Below, one piece after another: positions 17,363 to 25,474 of a stretch of DNA of 64,000 nt. Position 1 is the first letter of the stretch. Each line of letters starts with the position of its first letter. The position numbers and the translations under genes are program-made. Below the pieces are notes generated by a model. The model did not search any database. It was not told where the DNA came from and saw nothing but the letters and a program-made list of their open reading frames with translations. Source of the stretch: Saprospiraceae bacterium (lineage in GTDB: Bacteria > Bacteroidota > Bacteroidia > Chitinophagales > Saprospiraceae); assembly GCA_016714085.1 (NCBI GenBank), contig JADJNW010000004.1, forward strand, positions 682,001 through 746,000, given 5' to 3'.

Positions 17363-19400
17363 ATGAAACAGACAATTGCAATGGCAGTTGCGCTATTATT
17401 TACATTTATTATTCAAGCACAAGCGGTGCTTACCGGAAAAGTCACGAACGAAAAAAACGAACCTTTATTTGGGGTGAATGTAATGATTAAAGGAGATCCG
17501 CAGACTGTCACGGATCAAGATGGTAAATATGAATTCCATTTGTCGGCAGGAACTGTAAATATTACAGTTTTTTATCCTGGCTATCAAGTTATAAAACAAG
17601 TAATTGAGCTTCAAAAAGGCGTAAACGAACTCAATTTTACATTAAAAGAAATTAGCATTCAACTCGACGAACTCATTGTAAAATCTACCCGCGCTGGTGC
17701 AAAGACCCCCATGACTTTTATTAATTTGAATAAAGAAACATTAGAAAAAGTTAATTTGGGGCAAGATGTTCCTTTTTTATTACAATGGACACCTTCTACG
17801 GTCGTCACGAGCGACGCAGGCGCTGGCGTAGGCTACACGGGCATTTGGATTCGCGGGAGCGACCCGACCAAGATCAACGGCACGATCAACGGCATTCCTT
17901 ACAACGACGCCGAATCGCAAGGCACGTTTTGGGTGAACCTGCCTGATTTTGCTACTTCTACCAATGATATTCAAATCCAGCGCGGCGTCGGCACTTCCAC
18001 GAATGGCGCAGGCGCTTTTGGCGCAACGATTAATCTGAACACCTCCAAATTACAACCCGATGCTTACGCCAATATTAATGGCTCTTACGGTTCTTTTAAT
18101 ACCTGGAAAGGCAATGTACAATTCGGTACAGGATTATTAAATAATAAATTTACAATCGACGGGCGCTTGTCACAAATAAAATCCGACGGCTGGATTCAGC
18201 GGGCCGCTTCCGATTTGAATTCTTATTACATTTCGGGTGCAATGATTAATAATAAAAGCTTGTTGCGACTAAATGTTTTTTCAGGACATGAAATCACCTA
18301 TCAAGCTTGGAATGGTGTGCCAAAAGATTATTTAGAAATTGAGAAATTGAGAAATTACAACTCTGCCGGAACAGAAAAAGAAGGTGAACCCTATGATAAT
18401 GAAGTCGATAATTATCGCCAGACGCATTATCAGTTATTATACAATAATCAAATTACAACTAATTGGAATCTGAATACCGCATTGCACTACACACACGGCT
18501 TGGGCTATTTTGAGCAATATAAAGCGAATGAAAATTTTACAGATTATAATTTTAATCCGATTATAATAGGAAATGATTCTATTACATCCACGAATTTAAT
18601 TCGCCAACTCTGGTTGGATAATCATTTCTACGGCGCGGTATATGCTTTGAATTATAATAATAATCGGCTGGACGCCACGATTGGCGGGGATATCATATTT
18701 ATGAAGGCGAACATTATGGCAAAGTGATATGGGCAGAATTTGCACCGAATGAATTGGGTGATGAATATTATAATAATGATGCTCGAAAAGCTGATTTTAA
18801 TATGTACACAAAATTTAATTATGCATTTACAACTAAATGGAATGCGTATTTGGATTTACAATACCGCCAGGTTGATTATACTTTTTTAGGTTTTAATAAT
18901 AATTTAGAAAATGTAGCGCAATCAGCGGATTTACATTTCTTCAATCCCAAAGCAGGCGTTTTTTACAAACCCCTTGAAGACATTGACTTATACTCAATTT
19001 TAATTGGCTGGAACAGCAAGCAATTGAGCGTAAGAACACAGATTTATCCTTCTCGCCCGCCATTATCGCGGGAGCAGAAATCACCTGGAATCCCTTGCAG
19101 CGCTTGAGTTTGACGCTATCCAATAAATACATCAGCAAGCAATACATCGACAATACATCCGATGAAAGCAATATTATAGATGCATATACCTTCACCAATG
19201 CGCGCCTGCGCTACGCCTGGAAGCCGGCATTTGCAAAGGAAGTCGCTTTGACCTTATTAATACAAAATATCTTTAATGCCCAATATGAAACCAACGCCTG
19301 GTCGTACCGCTACATCTATGACGACGCTACCGCGATCGATCAAGGCTTCTACCCGCAGGCAGGCACGAATTTTCTGCTGGGATTGAATGTAGGATTTTAA
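17363..19400 (+). pseudogene. Thiamin-type TonB-dependent receptor with internal deletion and frameshifts
   Basis: Signal peptide, carboxypeptidase-regulatory domain (about 22-105) and plug (GIWIRGSDPTKINGTINGIP, IQIQRGVGTSTNGAGAFGATI) are intact, and the gene ends in a proper receptor C-terminus (YYPQAGTNFLLGLNVGF type). Three frames are needed. A shift near 18700 joins GGDIIF to EGEHYGKVIWAEF. At about 19000, DIDLY jumps to a frame reading NFNWLEQQAIERKNTDLSFSPAI. In family relatives, roughly 100 barrel residues normally separate these two blocks, and they are missing here, so the gene is about 680 rather than about 780 codons. TPP-riboswitch control marks it as a thiamin or thiamin-precursor importer. 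It is either a real pseudogene or an assembly collapse; no PnuT or ThiN partner follows. Confidence 0.8.
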
Positions 19401-19406
19401 ATAATA

Positions 19407-19446
19407 GTGTGGCACATCTTGGAGATGCGCCACACTTGATATTTTA
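19407..19446 (+). terminator. Terminator hairpin after the TonB receptor
   Basis: GTGTGGC (19407-19413) pairs with GCCACAC (19429-19435). CATCT/AGATG extends the stem around a TGG loop, and a T-rich TTGATATTTTATT tract follows. Confidence 0.7.
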
Positions 19447-19506
19447 TTAAAAACATGGACAAATCCAAGCAAAACGCTGTATTTTTGGAGGAAATAACAG
19501 CATTCA

Positions 19507-20298
19507 TTGATAACAGCATTACAAATATTACCTACAACACTTCTTATTGAATACGGCCAAGCGATCAGCGAAGCTGACCTGGAACACTACAAGAGCCTAC
19601 AAGAAAGCGAATTATCGCAAGACAGTTTTAGCTTTTACACTTCTGTAGCAGCGGTTTTTTCTTCCAAAATTGAAGGCGAACCCATCCAACTGGATTCTTA
19701 CGTCAAGCACAAGCGCTTTGGCGTAGAATTTTTGCCCGATTACACCCGAAAGATTGACGATTTGTACGATGCTTATCAGTATGCCAAAAGCAATCCCTGC
19801 AACGAAGCCAATATCAACACTGCCCATCAAATCATTACGCAACACATTCTGCCCAAGCATAGGCAGGGGAAGCTAAGGACGAGCAATATGTACGTCACGA
19901 CGCCCGATGGCAAGATAGAATACGTGGCGGCTTCGCCCTATCTCGTACCGACGGAACTGGAAAAATACTATCACGATTTGGAAACATTACTGCAAGCGGA
20001 TTTATCCCTTCGGGAAGTATTTTTATATGCAGGAATGCTACACCTGGTCTTTGTCAAAATACATCCTTATGACGATGGCAATGGAAGAACCGCGCGCCTA
20101 CTCGAAAAATGGTTCTTAGCCGAAAAACTCGGCAACCAGGCCTGGCTCATCGAATCCGAAAAAAACTATTATCAGCAGCATGCCACTTATTATCAGCACA
20201 TTCGCCTGCTGGGATTGGAATACGATACATTGGATTACAGCAAAGCCTTACCTTTCTTATATATGCTACCACAAGCACTCACTAAAAAAGACCCATAA
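19507..20298 (+). CDS. Fic-domain protein (AMPylase-like), class II
   Basis: About 263 residues. The Fic core motif is HPYDDGNGRTARLLEKW (about 186-202, matching HPFxxGNGRxxR), which binds ATP and would transfer AMP or a related group to a target hydroxyl. The N-terminal helix carries SSKIEG (residues 52-57), the (S/T)xxxE(G/N) inhibitory motif typical of self-inhibited class II Fic proteins. The start is uncertain. The annotated codon is TTG at 19507. An ATG at 19455 opens a different frame (MDKSKQNAVFLEEITAF...) that closes inside this gene and could be the true N-terminus if an indel lies near 19535. Full C-terminus; a terminator follows at 20411. Confidence 0.88.
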   Translation: MITALQILPTTLLIEYGQAISEADLEHYKSLQESELSQDSFSFYTSVAAVFSSKIEGEPIQLDSYVKHKRFGVEFLPDYTRKIDDLYDAYQYAKSNPCNEANINTAHQIITQHILPKHRQGKLRTSNMYVTTPDGKIEYVAASPYLVPTELEKYYHDLETLLQADLSLREVFLYAGMLHLVFVKIHPYDDGNGRTARLLEKWFLAEKLGNQAWLIESEKNYYQQHATYYQHIRLLGLEYDTLDYSKALPFLYMLPQALTKKDP

Positions 20299-20410
20299 AG
20301 CAATGCTAAAAGCGCTTGAGTTCCATGCAATAATAATAAGTATTAAAAAATAATACACCAACACTTTACTTATTTACCTTTTTTATGTAATATTGTAAAT
20401 AATTGAGGCT

Positions 20411-20453
20411 ATCCGTTTACAGACCTAAATGAGTTTGTAGGCGGATTTTTTTA
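20411..20453 (+). terminator. Rho-independent terminator after the Fic gene
   Basis: ATCCG (20411-20415) pairs with CGGAT (20442-20446), with inner pairs ACA...TGT, and is followed directly by a run of seven T. Confidence 0.7.
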
Positions 20454-20603
20454 TATCTTGAAATATTGAGAAGCCTATATAAAGAAGTTAATTTAGTAAT
20501 TAGCTATCTATCTTCCCTAAGTGGATTCTTATTCTTTGCAATTATGTTAGTAATTGTTGAAATAATAAAATCTAAAATCATGGAAAGACTGAAAGTATTT
20601 ATT

Positions 20604-20719
20604 CGTGAAGCAGCCCTCATGTGAAGAATGGCGCCATTGCTTTGGAATAGATAATAGTTATTGAAAAATTGAACTTTAATAGGATAGAGGGCATGGGGGT
20701 TCGAGTCCCCCGCTTCACG
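20604..20719 (+). ncRNA. tRNA-like / tmRNA-like structured element of unknown identity
   Basis: The 3' end is an exact tRNA T-arm and acceptor. The stem GGGGG (20695-20699), loop TTCGAGT and stem CCCCC (20707-20711) run straight into GCTTCACG (20712-20719). The acceptor partner CGTGAAGC lies 93 nt upstream at 20604-20611. Inside it a third helix pairs GCCCTC (20613-20618) with GAGGGC (20687-20692), and a small AATG/CATT hairpin lies beyond. No D-arm or anticodon arm can be drawn, and no CCA is encoded, so this is not a normal tRNA. It is also too short for tmRNA and lacks its D-loop region and tag frame. A 14-codon ORF (starting MERLKVF) overlaps the 5' strand. The identity is open. Confidence 0.45.
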
Positions 20720-20885
20720 TTCTCTTCAAAGAGTTTTTAATTATGGCTATTAAAGATTTTATAGAATTAGCTTACTTGGACTATTTAGAGCATCAATTTG
20801 AGCAATAGATACTTCATCCTCACTATCAATATGTTGTAATCAGTACTCTTTTATATTAAAATATCGTGCATAATACATTTCGATT

Positions 20886-21031
20886 TGTCCCAGCGGGACA
20901 ACCTATCGGTAGAAACATTTACGATCGTTCCGGGCGTGCCGTAGGTACGCTACCTAAATCATAAGGTGTACCTACGGCACACCCACCCCTTTCCCTATTT
21001 TTTCTACCGATATTTTGTTCCTACGGAACAA
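20886..21031. repeat. Nested palindromic intergenic element
   Basis: Four perfect inverted repeats are arranged as in a cruciform. Outer arms TATCGGTAGAAA (20904-20915) and TTTCTACCGATA (21001-21012) enclose a central hairpin GTGCCGTAGGTAC / GTACCTACGGCAC (20936-20948 / 20968-20980). Two small hairpins with 3-nt loops flank the outer arms: TGTCCC-AGC-GGGACA (20886-20900) and TTGTTCC-TAC-GGAACAA (21015-21031). No ORF is present. The structure resembles REP/BIME or MITE-like elements; from general familiarity, similar motifs seem common in Bacteroidota intergenic DNA, though I cannot verify that here. Confidence 0.8.
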
Positions 21032-21111
21032 TTCATCCACCCACCCTTACAAAAAAGCGCCGCATTTATACGATTAATTAATAAAAATGCCCAATCATAT
21101 CATGCAATGAT

Positions 21112-21378
21112 ACGATGATATAATGCAGACGCACGACGATGTAATACAGAGACACGACGATATAATACAGATGGACGACGATATAATACAGATGGACGAC
21201 GATATAATGCAGAGACACGACGATATAATACAGACGCACGACAATATAATGCAGACGCACGACAATATAATGCAGACGCACGACAATATAATACAGACAC
21301 CTGTGCATATAATGCAGATGGACATGAATATAATACAGACGCCTGTGCATATAATGCAGATGCCTGTGCATATAATAT
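21112..21378. repeat. 21-bp tandem repeat array, 13 units
   Basis: Thirteen units of exactly 21 bp have TATAAT (once TGTAAT) at 21119, 21140, 21161 and so on to 21371. The consensus is TATAATrCAGAnnnrnCGACrA, drifting to CCTGTGCA in the last four. Because 21 is divisible by three and no unit holds a stop, frames are open on both strands. The plus frame from 21123 would give a heptad-like peptide (QTHDNIM repeated). I treat this as a repeat array, because open frames are expected by construction and no ribosome site or homology is seen. Confidence 0.9.
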
Positions 21379-21440
21379 AATACTACAAATGGATACTACA
21401 GAAAGGAAAATGAAGCAGGTAGAAGTACGAAATCGGAAGC

Positions 21441-21482
21441 ACGAGGTACGAAATATGATTTTATGATCATTTCGTACCTCGT
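21441..21482. terminator. Strong hairpin between the 21-bp array and the OMP gene
   Basis: ACGAGGTACGAAAT (21441-21454) and its exact complement (21469-21482) form a 14-bp stem with a 14-nt loop. The left arm continues a 7-nt iterated array (21424-21454). It lies just past the stop of the minus-strand gene at 21492 and could end its transcript. Confidence 0.65.
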
Positions 21483-21491
21483 ATTGCTCAC

Positions 21492-22076
21492 TTAGAAATT
21501 ACGCGTAAAGCCGATGCGGAAGCTAAATGGTGGATTGATATCGTTTTCAGGTTGGAGGGTATTGAACAAAAGCAGGATTTCGTAGCCCCAGGTGCCGCCG
21601 CTATTGTACCCACCACCCACGTAGAAATTATTACGCTCGCGGCGCAAGGCCTCTAGCCCGCTCAAGGCATACGAGAATACCGCTGCATTCTCAAATTCGT
21701 ATTCAACATGGGCAAAGATATTGCGCACAATCTTATAACGCGTGAACACCCCCGCCGACCAGGACACGGCATTCGCCGATTCAATATCGCCGGAGAAATT
21801 AATGCGGTAATGCGAATACAATAGATTGACGCGCGGCCCCACCGAGAATGGCTCGAATATTTTATAGCCCACCATTGGCGAAAGCCCTATCTGAAACAAG
21901 GACTCATTCCCACTCGACGTGAATCCAAGCGTCAAACCTCCGCCATACCATAGGCGACTGGCGAATTCACTCTGCCTGCGATCGTTTTCTCGGCTGCGGT
22001 TTTGTGCTTCAGCTGTGCTTTGCATGGTAAAAATGGCTATGAGTAGCAAAAGGCTAATCTTAATTGCATTTTTCAT
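21492..22076 (-). CDS. Outer-membrane beta-barrel protein, small
   Basis: 194 residues with a signal peptide (KISLLLLIAIFTMQSTAEAQ). An N-terminal polar stretch is followed by about eight amphipathic strands: LWYGGGLTLGFTS, FQIGLSPMVGYKIF, SVGPRVNLLYSHYRI, WSAGVFTRYKIV, IFAHVEYEFENAA, FYVGGGYNSGG, YEILLLFN and FSFRIGFTRNF. The terminal Phe after FTRNF is the usual C-terminal barrel signature. Such OmpX/PorT-like 8-stranded barrels are common in Bacteroidota and have no single function. The gene stands alone, with hairpins on both sides. Confidence 0.85.
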   Translation of the reverse strand: MKNAIKISLLLLIAIFTMQSTAEAQNRSRENDRRQSEFASRLWYGGGLTLGFTSSGNESLFQIGLSPMVGYKIFEPFSVGPRVNLLYSHYRINFSGDIESANAVSWSAGVFTRYKIVRNIFAHVEYEFENAAVFSYALSGLEALRRERNNFYVGGGYNSGGTWGYEILLLFNTLQPENDINPPFSFRIGFTRNF

Positions 22077-22107
22077 TCGATTCGTATTTTTTTGTAAAAA
22101 TAATGTA

Positions 22108-22200
22108 GATTATTGGAATATTGGAGTGATGGAATTTTGAAGTATTGAAATATGCTGTATTCCAACATTCTAATATTCCAGCATTTCATTATTCAATTGT
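22108..22200. repeat. Opposed pair of 8-nt iterated arrays
   Basis: The left part holds drifting words of ATTGGAAT type (22112-22150). The right part holds ATTCCA-type words at exactly 8-nt spacing (ATTCCAAC, ATTCTAAT, ATTCCAGC, ATTTCATT, ATTCAATT; about 22158-22197). The two halves are complementary in character and can form a long imperfect hairpin between divergent genes. Confidence 0.75.
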
Positions 22201-22250
22201 AAACGAACAGACCATCGTTTTCGCTGAAAGGTTTATTTAAATTCGCTACC

Positions 22251-25164
22251 ATGAATGTATTTTACCAGACGTTTCGATTGATTTTATTGCTAATATTATT
22301 GCTATCGTTGGCTGCTCCTGCAACGGCGCAGGCTGTTTTTAAAGTTTCTTCGGTTGAAAATGCTTATTTACCTGTACTTCAAGAAGAGTTATCGGATTAT
22401 CGAGTAATTCATTTGGATAGTCGGTCAATATTGGACTTGATGCAAAAAAATTCAAATGATGCAGAACTAATATTCTTATTTAATAATAATCAAAACTGGC
22501 ATATACGATTGCAGGAAGAAGACATTCGCGCACAGAATTATCAGGTGCAAATACAGGGTGAAAAAGGGGTACAAAAAATAGCAGGCAGTCGAGCAAAAAC
22601 CTTTGCCGGGCAAGTGCTATCGCCTGAAAAGGGCGCTTGCAGATTGACTTTGGCAGCAGGATTTGTGTATGGCGTATTTGAAATAGGCGAGGAGACTTGG
22701 TTCATCGAACCTGCGAAAAGATTTAATCAGGATGCTGGATTTGACGCTTATCTTTTGTATAAAATGGAAAACGTATTACCCAATTCCAATGGGCATTGCG
22801 CGGCGATTGAATTGAATGATATTCAAATAAAAGCCGATCAGCAAAAATCAGCAGGGAGTGCTACGCAATCGAGATTGCTTTGGCAGCGGATTATCAGATG
22901 TTGCAATTATTTGGTAATGTGGAAACCTTGGAAAACTATGTCCTCGGTATTCTAAACAATGTGCATACCAATTACGACGAGGAATTTGAGCATACCATTC
23001 GCTTTAAGGCGGTGACATTATACATTTCTACTTGTGCGACTTGCGATCCCTGGGCGCCATTGACGGATTACCTGCAATTACTGGCGAATTTCAGGGATTG
23101 GAGCAACGGTGGTGGCTTTGAAATTATTTATGATCTTGCAACTTTGTGGACAGGACGAGTACTCGACAATAATATCGGTGGTGGTGGCTATTTTGGGGGG
23201 CTTTGCAGCAACCAACGTTATCAGTTATTACGGCGCTATTCAGCAAACGCAGGCTTGATGCGGGCGCTACAAGCGCATGAATTGGGTCATAATCTCAATG
23301 CCCGACACGATACCGACGGTTCGCCTTATATTATGGCACCCAGAATTCAGGATGTACACGAATGGTCTTCTGTATCGCTGAACACGATTAATACTTATTT
23401 TAATAATGTTGTAAATGCGCAGAATTGCGTCTCCGCTTGTGATAATCTAACCGCGCCACAAGCTGCATTTATTACCACATCGACCAGTGGTTGTGCACCA
23501 TTGACGGTACAATTTATCAATCAATCCGCTGTGAATGCAAATAGTTGGCAATGGCTTTTCCCGGAAGGGTTAACTTCTTTTGATAAAAATCCCGTGGCGA
23601 CTTTCACTGCACCCGGCACTTATAAAGTGCAATTAGTGGCCAGCAATCCGATAGGATTTGATACAACGGAGACTTTAATCCTGGTGAAAGACAGACCCGA
23701 TGGGGCTTTCAGCATTAATTCGACGGAAGGTTCAGCGATGATCACTACTACGAATAGCTCCGCAGACGCTACGAATTATCTTTGGCGCTTTGGTGATGGA
23801 AAAACCAGCACAGATGCGAACCCTACGCATATTTATACTTCGGATGGGAATTACACAGTGACCTTAATCGCGCAAAATGAATGCGGGAACGATACCACAA
23901 CTCAAAGCGTTAATATTTCCACCGCGCCAACGGCTGATTTTTCTGCGCAAATGACCAGTGGCTGCGCGCCTTTGACCGTGCAATTTCAAAATAATGCTTC
24001 TGCGAATGCGACTGCTTTTGAATGGCAATTTCCAGGCGGCGTACCTTCGAGTTCTGCTGCTCAAAATCCAAGCGTAAATTATTTGCAACCAGGCGTTTAC
24101 AAAGTAATATTGATCGTGCGCAACGCTACGGGCAATGCCATGATCACCAAAAATGACTTTATCACTGTAAAAGGCAAACCCGGCGCGGCTTTCAGCTTTA
24201 GTCAGTCAGAAAATGTAGTGACTTTTACCAATCAATCCTTGAATGCGCAGAGCTATCTTTGGAATTTCGGAGATGATAGCATTAGCAATTTGCCAAACCC
24301 TGTTCATACTTTCTCAAATCCAGGTACTTACGCGGTGCAATTAATAGCTATGAATGAATGTGGTAATGATACATTACAACAAAACGTAACGCTTAGCGGC
24401 GCAGCGCCTTTGGCGAGTTTTAATAGCAATATTCAAGAAGGCTGCGCACCCTTTACGGTTCAATTTTCTGATCTTACCAATGGAAATGTGACGCAACGAA
24501 ACTGGTTTTTCCAGGTGGAACGCCATCAACTTCGCAAGCAGCGAATCCAATGATTACTTATGCCCAGCCAGGCAGCTATTCGGTTACATTGATCGCAGAA
24601 AACTTCTGGGGGAAGGATACGCTCATATTGTCTGATTATATGGAAGTTTTTGCGCAGCCCGACGCAAGCTTTGAGCATACGGTGGATGGTCAGGAAGTGA
24701 CTTTTCAATCGGTTTATGCTTATCCTGATTGGCAGTATGAATGGCGATTCGGCGATGGCGCGACTTCTAATGAAATGAAGCCAAGCCATTTTTTTGCACA
24801 TCCCGGCGAATACACAGTGGAACTGCGCGTTACCAACACTTGTGGAACAGCTATGAGCAGCAAAACGGTAGTGATTGTGATAACAGCTACGACAAATACA
24901 GATTTCTTAGACATTTTTCAGCTTTCACCGAATCCGGCGTCAGGGCGAATAGAATTATTCTTGCAAGGCCGCTCGCAAAAAAAATTGCAGGCTCGGCTAA
25001 TTAATGTGCTGGGTCAGGAATTAAAGCATTGGCAAATTGATTTTTCGTCAGGCAATTATAAAGAAATAGTTGATTGCTCAAAATTAACGTCAGGTACGTA
25101 TTGGCTTGAAATCATTGGCTTGGAAGGCGCTGCATCTCGTGCTTTCATTTTGCAAAAGCAATAG
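22251..25164 (+). CDS. Secreted M12-type (reprolysin-like) metalloprotease with PKD repeats and T9SS sorting domain
   Basis: A protein of about 970 residues, interrupted twice. In order it has a signal peptide (LLLILLLSLAAPATAQA), a propeptide (to about 200), and a metzincin catalytic domain with HELGHNLNARHD (HExxHxxxxxHD zinc motif) and the Met-turn YIMAP. At least five PKD-type domains follow (WRFGDGKTSTDANPTHIY, WNFGDDSISNLPNPVHTF, WRFGDGATSNEMKPSHFF among their WxFGD signatures). The C-terminus is a type A T9SS domain (FQLSPNPASGRIEL ... SGTYWLEI). The first break is a one-base shift near 22855-22860, restoring CYAIEIALAADYQML. The second is a missing T in the T5 run at about 24506-24510, restoring WFFPGGTPSTSQAANP. 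It would be exported by type IX secretion and act extracellularly. Confidence 0.9.
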
Positions 25165-25474
25165 GCTTGCTTCAATTTTTAACAACGCATCCCAGAATTT
25201 TATGCTAATTTTGAACTTTAAAGTATAAAAACAAGCATAATTTACGTTGTAGCCTAAAGCCGAATTCTGCCCTTCGAACATTCGAGTGATTTACCTGCTT
25301 CTGAAGATTTGAAAATGGCTTCGGAATGAGGAAACTGTTTAATCCCAAAATGATGCATCGAAATTTTTCTTTTAGACTTGAGAAAATAGATTCTAGATTT
25401 TAGACGGATTCGAGTCTAAAGTCTATCGCCTAACATCTAAGGTCTCAAAAAAGAGATTTCGACATCCCATTGTT
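25165..25474. other. 310-bp intergenic region
   Basis: Between two large T9SS protein genes. It contains AT-rich DNA without an ORF of note and, at about 25385-25445, opposed short-word arrays (words such as AGATTCT, AGATTTT, AGTCTAA, ATCTAAG) that can fold on themselves just upstream of the next start. No other feature seen. Confidence 0.5.

Noticed and set aside
20604..20719. Canonical tRNA or tmRNA gene
   Set aside because: T-arm and acceptor fit, but there is no D-arm, no anticodon stem-loop, no T at the position-8 equivalent and no tag ORF, and the length fits neither class. Kept as an unassigned structured element.
21112..21378. CRISPR array
   Set aside because: Units are contiguous 21-bp repeats without unique spacers, and no cas genes are present.
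21078..21380. Protein-coding gene(s) over the 21-bp repeats
   Set aside because: Open frames exist on both strands only because each 21-bp unit lacks stops. No ribosome site, signal peptide or recognisable domain; mutually overlapping frames cannot all be genes.
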